Shown here in pieces: positions 33,850-41,833 of a stretch of 64,000 bases of DNA (the stretch's first letter is position 1; the number at the start of each line of letters is the position of its first letter). The position numbers and the translations under genes are program-made. The notes beneath the pieces are model-generated. The model had not been told where the DNA came from. It worked only from the letters and a program-made list of their open reading frames with translations, and searched no databases. The DNA is from Crossiella equi (lineage in GTDB: Bacteria > Actinomycetota > Actinomycetes > Mycobacteriales > Pseudonocardiaceae). The stretch spans positions 2,666,001 through 2,730,000 of the forward strand of contig NZ_JAGIOO010000001.1 in assembly GCF_017876755.1 (NCBI RefSeq), read 5' to 3'.

Positions 33850-34106
33850 CCGGCACCACGAGCCTGCTGCCGGAGGACGTCACCGAGCAGATCCGCCAGC
33901 AGGCCACCGCGATCCTGCTGCTGTCCACCGGCGAGTGCGAGGCCGAACCGGCCGACCTGGGCGACCTCGACTCGTTCTCGGTGGTGCAGCTGATCCTGTC
34001 CCTGGAGGACTGCTTCCAGGTCTCGCTGCTGGAGGAGATGCCCGCCTTCGAGGGCCGGTCCTTCGCCGAGCTGGCGGAGTTCCTGCTCGCCCGGGTGCAC
34101 CCGTGA
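33846..34106 (+). CDS. Acyl carrier protein (GNAT-linked)
   Basis: The 86-residue carrier has the attachment Ser in LGDLDSFSVVQLILSLEDCF; DSF replaces the usual DSL. Helices III and IV are recognisable (EMPAFEGRSFAELAEFLLARV). Its start overlaps the GNAT stop and its stop overlaps the ketoisomerase start, so carrier, acyltransferase and 3-amino-sugar genes are co-translated. The ACP-like protein at 17.1 kb aligns with it without gaps over the C-terminal half. Confidence 0.88.
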   Translation: MTGTTSLLPEDVTEQIRQQATAILLLSTGECEAEPADLGDLDSFSVVQLILSLEDCFQVSLLEEMPAFEGRSFAELAEFLLARVHP

Positions 34107-34543
34107 CGGCCGCCCCGGAGGTCGTGGTCGGCCGCGTGGACCCGTGCCGCCTGGTGGACATCCCCCGCCACGACGACGCGCGCGGCAGCCTGTGCGTGGT
34201 CGAGGAGGGCGCGCAGCTGCCGTTCCCGGTCCGCCGCGCCTACTACATGTTCGACATCCCGGACGGCGCCTCGCGGGGCGCGCACGGCCACCGCCGCCTG
34301 CGCCAGCTGATCATAGCGGTGCACGGCAGCTTCGACGTCCTGGTCGACGACGGCTTCCACAGCCATAAGTACACTTTGGACAGTCCGAGCAAGGGCCTCT
34401 ACATCGGGCCGATGGTGTGGCGGGACATGGTGGGCTTCGCCCCGGGCACGGTGGGCCTGTGGCTGGTGGCCGACCTGTACGACCCGGCCGAGTACTACCG
34501 CGACCACGCGGAGTTCCTGCGCGACGCGCGAGCCCTGCCGTGA
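34103..34543 (+). CDS. dTDP-4-keto-6-deoxyglucose 3,4-ketoisomerase (FdtA/QdtA/Tyl1a type)
   Basis: The 146-residue cupin has the family blocks VDIPRHDDARGSLCVVEEGAQLPFPVRRAYYMFDIP, GAHGHRRLRQLIIAVHGSFDVLVDDG and SPSKGLYIGPMVWRDMVGF. The paired His residues in GAHGH are the expected catalytic and acid-base residues. It converts the 4-keto sugar to the 3-keto isomer for 3-amination, and the aminotransferase is encoded next with a GTGA overlap. The GTG start directly overlaps the ACP stop codon. Confidence 0.93.
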   Translation: MTAAPEVVVGRVDPCRLVDIPRHDDARGSLCVVEEGAQLPFPVRRAYYMFDIPDGASRGAHGHRRLRQLIIAVHGSFDVLVDDGFHSHKYTLDSPSKGLYIGPMVWRDMVGFAPGTVGLWLVADLYDPAEYYRDHAEFLRDARALP

Positions 34544-35631
34544 CGGTGCCGTTCCTGGACCTGAAGGCCCCGTACCGGGAGCTGGCGGTGGAGCTGGACG
34601 AGGCCGCGGCGCGGGTGCTGCGCTCGGGCTGGTACTTGCGGGGCCCGGAGCTGGCGGCCTTCGAGCACGAGTTCGCCGCCTACTGCGGCGCGGCGCACTG
34701 TGTGGCGGTGGGCAGCGGCAGCGACGCGATCGAGCTGACCCTCCGGGCCCTGGGCATCGGCCGGGGCGACGAGGTCCTGGTCCCCTCGCACACCTTCATC
34801 GCCACCTGGGCCGCGGTCACCCGCGCGGGCGCGACCCCGGTCCCGGTGGAGCCCTGCCCGCGCACCTGGCTGCTGGACCCGGCGAACCTGGCACCGGCGA
34901 TCACGCCGCGCACGGCGGCGGTCATCCCGGTCCACCTCTACGGCCAGGCGGTGGACCTGGCGGCGGTGCACGCGGTGGCCACCCGCCACAGCCTGGCGGT
35001 CATCGAGGACGCGGCCCAGTCCCACGGCGCCCGCTACCGGTCGGCGGGCACCTCGCGGGCGAGGACCTACAGCTTCTACCCGGGCAAGAACCTGGGCGCG
35101 CTGGGCGACGGCGGCGCGGTGGTCACCGACGACCCGGACCTGGCCACCCGCCTCCGCCTGCACCGCGACCACGGCTCCCGCCACAAGTACCACCACGAGC
35201 TGCTGGCCACGAACTCCCGCCTGGACGAGCTCCAGGCCGCGTTCCTGCGCGCGAAGCTCCCCCACCTGGACACCTGGAACGCACGCCGCGACAGGATCGC
35301 CACCCGCTACCTGACCGAACTGGCGGACCTCCCCCTGACCCTGCCGACCCGCGTCCCGTGGTCCACCCACGCGTGGCACCTGTTCGTGGTCGCCTCCCCG
35401 CACCGCGACACCCTCCAGGAGGCCCTGACCGCCGAGGGCGTGCACACCCTCATCCACTACCCGATCCCGGTCCACCGCACCGAGGCCTACGCGACCGACC
35501 CGGTGGCACGGTCCCCCCTCCCGATCGCCGACACCCTGGCGGCCACGGTCCTGAGCCTCCCGATGGGCCCGCACCAACCAGAGGCCCACACCACCAGGGT
35601 CATCGAAACCCTGCACCGCGTGTGCACCTGA
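34540..35631 (+). CDS. dTDP-3-keto-6-deoxyhexose 3-aminotransferase (FdtB/QdtB/TylB type)
   Basis: The 363-residue PLP enzyme begins VPFLDLKAPYRELAVELDEAAARVLRSGWYLRGPE and carries VGSGSDAIELTLRALGIGRGDEV, VHLYGQAVDL, IEDAAQSHGARY and the PLP lysine in SFYPGKNLGALGDGG. Paired with the ketoisomerase it gives a 3-amino-3,6-dideoxyhexose, which the N,N-dimethyltransferase at 9.7 kb could methylate (mycaminose or ravidosamine type) or the GNAT could acylate. Unlike the 22.2 kb aminotransferase, it belongs to the FdtB-like branch, so the two probably serve different sugars. It is the last gene of the GNAT-ACP operon. Confidence 0.92.
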   Translation: MTVPFLDLKAPYRELAVELDEAAARVLRSGWYLRGPELAAFEHEFAAYCGAAHCVAVGSGSDAIELTLRALGIGRGDEVLVPSHTFIATWAAVTRAGATPVPVEPCPRTWLLDPANLAPAITPRTAAVIPVHLYGQAVDLAAVHAVATRHSLAVIEDAAQSHGARYRSAGTSRARTYSFYPGKNLGALGDGGAVVTDDPDLATRLRLHRDHGSRHKYHHELLATNSRLDELQAAFLRAKLPHLDTWNARRDRIATRYLTELADLPLTLPTRVPWSTHAWHLFVVASPHRDTLQEALTAEGVHTLIHYPIPVHRTEAYATDPVARSPLPIADTLAATVLSLPMGPHQPEAHTTRVIETLHRVCT

Positions 35632-35657
35632 CCAACCCCAGCCCCCGTGCGGGACCG

Positions 35658-35828
35658 GCCAACACGAGGTACGAGATCGGCAAACACGAACAACCGTCCC
35701 GGCCAACACGCCCCAACCCCCAACCCCCACGCGTGTTGGCCGATCCCGTACCTCGTGTTGGCCGATCCCGTACCTCGTGTTGGCCGATCCCGTACCTCGT
35801 GTTGGCCCACCCCGCACGTCGTGTTGGC
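35658..35828. repeat. 22-bp-period CGTGTTGGC repeat array with opposed arms
   Basis: Left arm (minus orientation): cores at 35658-35666, 35680-35688 (one mismatch) and 35702-35710, 22 nt apart. Right arm (plus orientation): cores start at 35732, 35754, 35776, 35798 and 35820, exactly 22 nt apart. The first three intervening 13-mers are identical (CGATCCCGTACCT) and the fourth diverges. The left and right arms are mutually complementary and could form a long hairpin. It occupies the gap between convergent aminotransferase and SDR genes and shares its core with the repeats at 4.4 and 45.7 kb. Confidence 0.92.
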
Positions 35829-35892
35829 CGTGTGCGCGACCGGTCCCGGGCCCGGCGTCGAAGCCGGGGCCGGGACCGGTCGCCGTGGCGGG

Positions 35893-36861
35893 TCAGGCCG
35901 CGCCGCTGTCCACCTGGGCCAGCCACGCCGGTTGCGCGTGCGCCCACTCGACGGTCGTCGCCAGGCCTTCCCGCAGGCTGGTGTGGTGCCGCCAGCCCAG
36001 GACCTCGGCCGCCTTCCTGGTGTCCGGGATGCGGCGCGGCAGGTCCTGGAAAGCCTGGCCGATGCGCGCGTTCGTGTCCACCCGCTGGATGTCCGCCCGC
36101 ACGCCGGTCAGCTCCGCGATGAGCTCCACCGTGGCCCGCACGGTGGTCTCCTCCGAACTGCCCAGGTTGAAGCTCTCGCCGTCGGCCTTGGCCGAGCTGC
36201 CCGCCAGGGCGGTGGCCGCGATGACGTCGCCGACGTAGGTGAAGGAGCGGGTCTGGCCGCCGTCGTCGTAGACCACCGGGGCCAGGCCGTTGAGCGCCCG
36301 GTGGATGCTGCGGCTCACCACGAAGGCCGGGCGCTGGCGCGGGCCGTACAGGTTGAAGTACCGCACGATCGTGGCCGCCAGGCCGTGCTGCTGGATGAAG
36401 CCGTACACCAGGTGTTCGGCCACCGCCTTGCTGGAGGCGTAGCACCAGCGCGCCGTGCCCGTGCTGCCCAGCACCCGGTCCGCGTCCTCCGACCACGGCA
36501 CCGCCGGGTTCTTGCCGAAGACCTCGCTCGTGCTCGCGTACACGACCTTCGCCCCGGCCCGCGTCGCCGCCGCCAGCACGTTGCGCGTGCCGAGCACGTT
36601 GCTGTCCACGACGTCCAGCGGCCGCTCGACGTAGTTGTCCACCCCGACCACCGAGGCCAGGTGGTACACCACGTCCACGCCCGGCCCGATCACGCCCGCC
36701 ACCGCGTCCTCGTCCAGCAGGTTCGCGGTCACGTGCTCGGCCACCGGCAGCGAGGGCGTGCCCCGGTCCACCCCGAGCACCGAGTCCCCCGCCGCCACCA
36801 GGTGCTCCACCAGGTGACTGCCCACGAACCCGGACGCCCCGGTCACCACCACGCGCGCCAC
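35893..36861 (-). CDS. Extended SDR, NDP-glucuronate decarboxylase/epimerase-like
   Basis: The 322-residue nucleotide-sugar enzyme has the NAD motif VVVTGASGFVGSHLVEHL and the catalytic pair in CYASSKAVAEHLVYGF (YxxxK). VYASTSEVFG and the following RWCYASSK resemble the decarboxylase domain of ArnA and UDP-xylose synthases, which have STSEVYG where 4,6-dehydratases have STDEVYG. Because an NDP-sugar dehydrogenase gene lies 2 bp upstream on the same strand, decarboxylation of NDP-glucuronate to a pentose is the favoured role, as in CalS8-CalS9 of calicheamicin. A 4-epimerase cannot be excluded. The start codon is GTG with GAGGTAGG upstream. Confidence 0.75.
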   Translation of the reverse strand: MARVVVTGASGFVGSHLVEHLVAAGDSVLGVDRGTPSLPVAEHVTANLLDEDAVAGVIGPGVDVVYHLASVVGVDNYVERPLDVVDSNVLGTRNVLAAATRAGAKVVYASTSEVFGKNPAVPWSEDADRVLGSTGTARWCYASSKAVAEHLVYGFIQQHGLAATIVRYFNLYGPRQRPAFVVSRSIHRALNGLAPVVYDDGGQTRSFTYVGDVIAATALAGSSAKADGESFNLGSSEETTVRATVELIAELTGVRADIQRVDTNARIGQAFQDLPRRIPDTRKAAEVLGWRHHTSLREGLATTVEWAHAQPAWLAQVDSGAA

Positions 36862-36863
36862 GC

Positions 36864-38204
36864 CTACCTCCCGATCCCTCGGTAGGCGAAGCCCAGTGTC
36901 CCCAGCATCTCGATCGTCTCCTTTGCGTAGTAGGCCCGCCCGTCCACCACGGTGCAGGCCGGTGCGGCCAGCTCCCGCAGCCGCGCGAAGTCCAGGTCGT
37001 CGTACGCGGCGTGCCCGGCCAGCACGGCGATCACCGAGGCACCGCGCACGGCCTCGTCCACGGAGGACACCGGCGCCTGCCCGAACACCTTCACCGCCTC
37101 GTCCGGGTCCACCAGCGGGTCGTGCAGCACCACCTCGGCCCCGGCGCGGCGCAGCGCGTCCACCACCGGCGCCACCGGCGTGGCCCGCAGGTCCCCGGTA
37201 TCGCTCTTGAACGCCAGCCCCAGCACCGCGACCCGTGCCTGCTCGGGCACTGGCAGCTCCGCCAGCACCAGGTCCGCGGTGAAGGCGGGCATGCCGTCGT
37301 TGACCGCCCGCGCCACCGGGATCGTGCGCAGCTCCACACCCAGCTCGGCCGCCCGCCGCCACACCATCCACGGGTCCTTGGTCAGGCAGGACCCGCCGAC
37401 CCCGACGCTGGGCAGCAGGATGTTGACGTTTCCCTCGCCCTTGGTGATCGAGTTGGCCCCGGCGATCACGTCCAGCACGTCCACCGCCAGCGCGCCGCAC
37501 AGCTTCGCCAGCTCGTTGGCCAGCGCGATGTTGTGGTCGATCCACCAGTTGTCGGCGAGCTTGACCAGTTCCGCGGCCTCCAGCGAGGCACACCGGATCA
37601 CCTCGACCCCGATGCCGAGTCGCCAGAACGCACACGCCGCCTCGACGCTGTCCGCGCCGAGCCCGCCCACCACGATGGGGAACCGGTTGAGCTCGGCCAG
37701 CGCGGCCCCCTCGGACAGCCGCTCCGGCGAGAAGACCAGCCCGAAGTCCGCACCCGCCACCAGGCCGCCGCGTTCCAGCAGCGGGACCACCAGCGAGCGC
37801 GTCATCCCGGGCGGCACGGTGGACTTGAGCACCACCAGCTGCCCGGGCCGCAGGTGCCCGGACAGCTCCTCGCACGCGGCGCGCAGCTGCGTGTCCCGCA
37901 GCGTGCCGCCGTCGTGGATGGGCGTGCCGACGGCCACGATCACCACGTCCGCGCGGGCGGCCTCGGCGTAGTCGGTGGTCGCGGTCAGCAGGCCGTCCGC
38001 GACCACCCGCGCGAGCAGCTCGGGCAGCCCGGCCTCCCGGAACCGGCACCGTCCACTTCGGACTTCTTCGACGAGCGCGGTGTCCACGTCCAGCCCGGTC
38101 ACCCGGATCCCGTTGCCCGCCAACGTCGCCGCCACGCAGGAGCCGACGTAGCCGAGCCCGAGCACCGACGCGGTGGGAGTTCCCCTGCCAGGCAGGAAGC
38201 GCAT
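36864..38204 (-). CDS. NDP-sugar 6-dehydrogenase (UDP-glucose/GDP-mannose dehydrogenase family)
   Basis: The 446-residue enzyme oxidises C-6 of an NDP-hexose to the uronic acid. It has the Rossmann start VLGLGYVGSCVAATLAGNG, VGTPIHDGG, LKSTVPPGMTR, FSPERLSEG, ELVKLADNWWIDHNIALANELA, the catalytic Cys in VGVGGSCLTKDPW, and VAVLGLAFKSDTGDLRATP. WIDHNIA and the overall sequence look closer to WecC/CalS8-type than to classical Ugd enzymes. The product would feed the adjacent SDR. A terminator at 38249 separates it from the ABC transporter genes, so it probably has its own promoter. Confidence 0.88.
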   Translation of the reverse strand: MRFLPGRGTPTASVLGLGYVGSCVAATLAGNGIRVTGLDVDTALVEEVRSGRCRFREAGLPELLARVVADGLLTATTDYAEAARADVVIVAVGTPIHDGGTLRDTQLRAACEELSGHLRPGQLVVLKSTVPPGMTRSLVVPLLERGGLVAGADFGLVFSPERLSEGAALAELNRFPIVVGGLGADSVEAACAFWRLGIGVEVIRCASLEAAELVKLADNWWIDHNIALANELAKLCGALAVDVLDVIAGANSITKGEGNVNILLPSVGVGGSCLTKDPWMVWRRAAELGVELRTIPVARAVNDGMPAFTADLVLAELPVPEQARVAVLGLAFKSDTGDLRATPVAPVVDALRRAGAEVVLHDPLVDPDEAVKVFGQAPVSSVDEAVRGASVIAVLAGHAAYDDLDFARLRELAAPACTVVDGRAYYAKETIEMLGTLGFAYRGIGR

Positions 38205-38248
38205 AGCAGCTCCAGTGGAGAGAGGATTTCCCCGATGCTAAGCGGAAA

Positions 38249-38277
38249 GGGCGCACCGGCGGAATGCCGGTGCGCCC
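38249..38277 (-). terminator. Rho-independent-like terminator after the ABC exporter operon
   Basis: A 12-bp perfect stem (38249-38260 with 38266-38277, arm GGGCGCACCGGC) closes a 5-nt loop. On the minus strand it is followed by TTTCC. It ends the precursor/ABC operon and precedes the sugar dehydrogenase gene. Confidence 0.85.
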
Positions 38278-38297
38278 CCTCAACGGATCCTCCGAGG

Positions 38298-39455
38298 TCA
38301 GCGGGCCGAGGTGAGCACCCGTTTCAACCGCCACGCACCCAGCAGGTACAGCACCACGGCGAACGCGGCGAGCACCCCGAGCTGCGGCAGGATGTCCAGC
38401 ACCGTGCCCTCGCGCCGCAGCAGCACCACGAACGCGTCGTAGCCCCAGGCGTGCGGGGTGAGGTAGGCGATCTGCTTCATGGTCGGGTTGAACGACTCCA
38501 GCGGCACCATCGCGCCCCCGATCGCCGCGATCCCCAGCCCCAGCAACGGTGCCATGGACAGCGCGGTCCCGACGGTCTTGGCCACCGAGCCGAGCAGCAT
38601 CGCCGCCCCGCTGCCCACCATGGCGAACAACAGCAGCAACACCCCCGAGGCGAGCGGGTCGCCCCAGTCCACGCCGAAGGCCAGCGCCGAGCCGAGCATG
38701 ATGACCAGCCCCTGCACCAGCGCGATCACCATCCGCCCGGAGGCCTCCCCGGTGACGATCGTGCGGGTCGAGGTGGGTGTGGCGTACATCCGGCCCGCCA
38801 CGCCGAGCTGCCGCGTCTCCACCAGGCCGACCGCGGCGGTCAGCGAGGTGAGGAAGACGAACAGCAGCAGCAGGGGCGGCGCGGACACGCTGAACTGGCT
38901 GAACCCCGGCGGGTACTGGGCGTTGCCCGCGGTGGTCGCCTGCACCGACACCCCCGGCACCGTCACCTCCCGCGCGATCGCCAGCCCGCGCTCGAACGGC
39001 ACACCCTCCTCGGCCCCGAGCCGCGCGGCGCGCACCTTCGCGGCCTCCTGCGGCACCACCGAGCGCAGCCACACGCCGACGTCCTGCGCGCGCCGGTCGT
39101 TCGGGCGCACCAGGTAGCTCAGCGTGATGTCCTTGCCCTGCCTCAGGTCCGCGTCGTAGCCGGGCGGCACGGTGAGCCCGGCGTGCAGCTGCCCGCGTTC
39201 CACCCGCGAGCGCAGCTCCTCGGCCGAGGCCAGCCGTTCCACCTGGATGCGGTCGCCCTGCCCGAGTGAGCGCAGCAGCGAGTCGGTCAGCTCCCCGGAC
39301 CCGGCGACCACACCGAGCCGCAGCTGCTGGCCTCCGCCGAACAGCAGCCCGATCACGAAGATCATCAGGAACGGCACCGCGAGGACCATGAAGATGTTGT
39401 TCCGGTCGCGGAACAGGCGGCGCAGGTTCAGCACGCCGATCGCCAGCACCTTCAT
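38298..39455 (-). CDS. ABC-2 type exporter permease B
   Basis: The 385-residue integral membrane protein has one N-terminal membrane helix (NIFMVLAVPFLMIFVIGLLF), a large extracytoplasmic domain (~residues 45-190) and about five C-terminal helices (LLLLFVFLTSLTAAVGL, MVIALVQGLVIMLGSALAF, ASGVLLLLFAMVGSGAAMLL, MAPLLGLGIAAIGGAMV, LGVLAAFAVVLYLLGAW). This is the ABC2_membrane_3 layout. The start at 39455 overlaps the preceding permease stop by 4 bp; the longer open frame is rejected. It is the last gene of the export operon. Confidence 0.9.
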   Translation of the reverse strand: MKVLAIGVLNLRRLFRDRNNIFMVLAVPFLMIFVIGLLFGGGQQLRLGVVAGSGELTDSLLRSLGQGDRIQVERLASAEELRSRVERGQLHAGLTVPPGYDADLRQGKDITLSYLVRPNDRRAQDVGVWLRSVVPQEAAKVRAARLGAEEGVPFERGLAIAREVTVPGVSVQATTAGNAQYPPGFSQFSVSAPPLLLLFVFLTSLTAAVGLVETRQLGVAGRMYATPTSTRTIVTGEASGRMVIALVQGLVIMLGSALAFGVDWGDPLASGVLLLLFAMVGSGAAMLLGSVAKTVGTALSMAPLLGLGIAAIGGAMVPLESFNPTMKQIAYLTPHAWGYDAFVVLLRREGTVLDILPQLGVLAAFAVVLYLLGAWRLKRVLTSAR

Positions 39456-40630
39456 GACCGGACCACCTTTCCGAGGCGCAGCAGGGCGATCGCGCCACCC
39501 GCCACGGCGAACCCGAGCAGGACCAGCACCGGCGTCCACACCACGGCCAGCCCGCCGCCACCGGAGAGGTCGGCCAGACCGCGCAGGAACCAGCGGTGCG
39601 GGGTGAAGTAGCTGATCACGCTGAGCCCGCCGAGGTCGGCCACCGGGAACAGCGCGCCGCCGAGCACCCCGAGCAGCATCGCGGCCGCGGACTGCCAGTT
39701 GGAGGCCTGCTCACCGGTGCGCGCGAACACCGCGACCACCGACATCACGCCGGTCGCGGCGAGCACCCCGGCCAGGATCAGCAGCGCCAGCCCGGCGACG
39801 TCCTGGCCCCAGTTGGCGTCCAGCAGCCAGGTGGAGGCGAGCACCAGCACGATCATGTTGATGATGCCGACCAGCACCCCGGACAGCATCTTGCCGACCA
39901 GGATCGAGCGCGGCCGGATCGGGGCGGCGAGCAGGCGCGGCAGCGTGCCCGCGCGGCGCTCGTCGAGGATGCCGGTCACGGTGAACAGCGCGGCGAAGAA
40001 CAGGAAGAACACCGCCATGCCCGCCGCGTAGAAGGTCTTGGAGTCCAGCTCCCGCCGGGCCGCCGAGGCGTCCTCGGTGACCGAGACCGGCGGGGACGCG
40101 GTCTGCACCCGCACGGTCAGCTCGGCCTCCCGCTCGGGTTCGACGGTGCCGCCCGCGCGCACCACGGCCAGGGCCAGCTGCACGGACCGCCGTCCGGCGG
40201 CGTAGGACTCGGCGATCTCGCGGGCCACCTGCACCTGGATCGCGGAGTCCACGTTGCCGATCAGGCGCAGCACAGCCGGTCTCCCGGCCTCGGCGTCGGC
40301 GGAGAACCCGGCGGGCAGCACGTACAGCGCGTCCAGCTCCTTGGCCTCCAGCTGCCGCACGCCCTCCTCCTGGCTGGACGCGGTGCGCAGCGAGATGCGG
40401 CCGTCCTTGTCCATGGGCTTGAGCACGTGGTCGATGAGCTCGGCGGAGAGCGCACCGCGGTCCTGGTCCAGGACGGCGTAGCGCGCGGTGATCGGCTGGG
40501 TCGCGTTGCCCAGCACGAGGTTGAACAGGAAAGCCATCCCCAGCGGCAGGATGACAGCGAAGATGATCAGCGCGACGTCCCGCAAGCGCTGACTGAGGTC
40601 CTTCGTGAGGATCACCAGGGTCGCCCGCAT
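39452..40630 (-). CDS. ABC-2 type exporter permease A
   Basis: The 392-residue paralogous permease begins MRATLVILTKDLSQRLRDVALIIFAVILPLGMAFLF, followed by a ~150-residue extracytoplasmic region and five C-terminal membrane helices (FYAAGMAVFFLFFAALF, GVLVGIINMIVLVLAS, VAGLALLILAGVLAATGVM, AAAMLLGVLGGALF, VLVLLGFAVAGGAIALL). It is encoded between the ATPase (12 bp upstream) and permease B (4-bp overlap), so the two permeases probably form a heterodimer. Export of the cluster product, and thereby self-protection, is the likely role. Confidence 0.9.
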   Translation of the reverse strand: MRATLVILTKDLSQRLRDVALIIFAVILPLGMAFLFNLVLGNATQPITARYAVLDQDRGALSAELIDHVLKPMDKDGRISLRTASSQEEGVRQLEAKELDALYVLPAGFSADAEAGRPAVLRLIGNVDSAIQVQVAREIAESYAAGRRSVQLALAVVRAGGTVEPEREAELTVRVQTASPPVSVTEDASAARRELDSKTFYAAGMAVFFLFFAALFTVTGILDERRAGTLPRLLAAPIRPRSILVGKMLSGVLVGIINMIVLVLASTWLLDANWGQDVAGLALLILAGVLAATGVMSVVAVFARTGEQASNWQSAAAMLLGVLGGALFPVADLGGLSVISYFTPHRWFLRGLADLSGGGGLAVVWTPVLVLLGFAVAGGAIALLRLGKVVRS

Positions 40631-40642
40631 GGCCAGCGCCCC

Positions 40643-41584
40643 CTAGTCCCGCAACGCCTTGCCGGTGAGCTGGAGGAACACGGCCTCCAGGTTCGGCTCG
40701 ACCACCTCGACCGACCGCACCGCGGCCCCGGCGGCGGCCACCGCGGCGAGCAGGCCGGGCAGCTGCGCACGGGCGTCGGCGACCAGCGCGTGCACGCGGT
40801 GCTCCTCGGCCCCGGCCTCGCGGACCTCCGGCAGCGCGGCCAGTTCCCGTTGGGCGGCGAGGACATCGCCGTCGAGGGTGAACAGCACCTGGTCGCTCTC
40901 CTTGACCAGGTCGACCAGCTCGCGCCGGGTGCCCTCGGCCTGGAGCCGGCCGCTGTCGATGATGCCGACGCGGTCGCAGAGCCGCTCGGCCTCCTCCATG
41001 TAGTGCGTGGTGTAGAGGACGGCGGTGCCCTCCCCGGCCAGGCGCTGCACGCTGTCCAGGATCGCGTTGCGGCTGTGCGGGTCCACGCCCGCGGTGGGCT
41101 CGTCGAGCACGAGCAGCCTCGGCTTGTTCAGCAGCCCGGCCGCGATGTTGAGGCGCCGGGCCATGCCGCCGGAGTAGGTCCCGGTGGCGTCGCCCGCGCG
41201 GTCGGAGAGCCCGACCACCTCCAGGACCTCGTCGACCTTGCTCCGCAGCCGCTTGCCGGACAGCCCGTACAGCCGGGCGAAGAAGCGGAGGTTCTCCCGC
41301 CCGGAGAGGTCCTGGTAGAGCGCGAGGTCCTGCGGCACGTACCCGATGAGCGCCTTGCTCTTCATCGAGTTGACCGAATGCGGAATTCCGTCGACGGTGA
41401 CCATGCCCGCGTCGCGGGCAAGAATTCCCACAATCATCGCGATCGACGTGGTCTTACCGGCGCCATTCGGCCCGAGTAGCCCGTAGGTCTCCCCCTCGGC
41501 GATGGAAAAACTGATTCCGTCCACGGCGACTAAATCGCCATATGACTTGCGCAAACCCTCGCACACCAAAATGGCGTCACTCAT
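40643..41584 (-). CDS. ABC transporter ATP-binding protein (DrrA-like)
   Basis: The 313-residue ATPase has Walker [16 protein letters not shown]-loop [13 protein letters not shown], signature [12 protein letters not shown], Walker [17 protein letters not shown] and H-loop [13 protein letters not shown]-terminal ~80-residue extension ([31 protein letters not shown]) is typical of DrrA-type drug exporters. The ATG at 41584 opens right at the nucleotide-binding domain. It lies 79 bp downstream of the lanthipeptide precursor gene on the same strand, tying the exporter to that peptide. Confidence 0.94.
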   Translation of the reverse strand: MSDAILVCEGLRKSYGDLVAVDGISFSIAEGETYGLLGPNGAGKTTSIAMIVGILARDAGMVTVDGIPHSVNSMKSKALIGYVPQDLALYQDLSGRENLRFFARLYGLSGKRLRSKVDEVLEVVGLSDRAGDATGTYSGGMARRLNIAAGLLNKPRLLVLDEPTAGVDPHSRNAILDSVQRLAGEGTAVLYTTHYMEEAERLCDRVGIIDSGRLQAEGTRRELVDLVKESDQVLFTLDGDVLAAQRELAALPEVREAGAEEHRVHALVADARAQLPGLLAAVAAAGAAVRSVEVVEPNLEAVFLQLTGKALRD

Positions 41585-41663
41585 GGCCACCAGTGAAGCA
41601 CTGGGCGCAAAGGGTGACAAGCTCGACAAAGCGGGCAGGCCCGCCAGCTGCCCGAAGGGGCGG

Positions 41664-41756
41664 TCAGCAGCCTGAGCTCTCCAGACTCTCCGGCAGCTGG
41701 TCGTACTCGGGTGCCGCGTCCAGCACCTGCAGTTCCAGGACATCGACCAAGTCCAT
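41664..41756 (-). CDS. lanA: Class III lanthipeptide (lipolanthine-type) precursor peptide
   Basis: A 30-residue peptide starts 8 nt after a very strong GGGAGGGG ribosome-binding site. Residues 6-13 (VLELQVLD) match the class III leader box (I/L)-L-x-L-Q recognised by LanKC enzymes. The C-terminal SLESSGC has Ser24-x-x-Ser27-x-x-Cys30, the labionin-type spacing, and Cys30 is the last residue, as needed for oxidative decarboxylation by a LanD enzyme. A leader of ~20 acidic residues (PEYDQLPE) lies between. It is divergent from the GNAT-LanD-LanKC genes and is the first gene of the exporter operon. The core boundary is unknown. The gene is too small for routine gene finding. Confidence 0.85.
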   Translation of the reverse strand: MDLVDVLELQVLDAAPEYDQLPESLESSGC

Positions 41757-41833
41757 GCGCGAACCCCTCCCAGTGAATTGACCCGAATGCGCTAGCTCGT
41801 GGGCACTAGCCCGGACGAGCCACTTCCCCGGCC

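Noticed and set aside
8353-35631. Possible saccharomicin-type oligosaccharide cluster because of the many glycosyltransferases.
   Set aside because: No caffeic acid genes (tyrosine ammonia-lyase or hydroxylase) or other saccharomicin-type aglycone genes are seen in the window; the RiPP core is the only aglycone candidate.
35658-35828. Regular repeats suggested a CRISPR array.
   Set aside because: The conserved core is 9 nt and the interval 13 nt, the intervals are themselves repeated, orientation flips, and no cas genes are present.
35893-36861. Possible dTDP-glucose 4,6-dehydratase (rmlB).
   Set aside because: It has STSEVFG, not STDEVYG, and ArnA-like RWCYASSK; the neighbour is a sugar dehydrogenase.
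35893-39561. A 1222-codon open frame covering the SDR, dehydrogenase and permease region.
   Set aside because: Only the last 322 codons encode a recognisable protein; the rest is out of frame with the clear dehydrogenase and permease genes.
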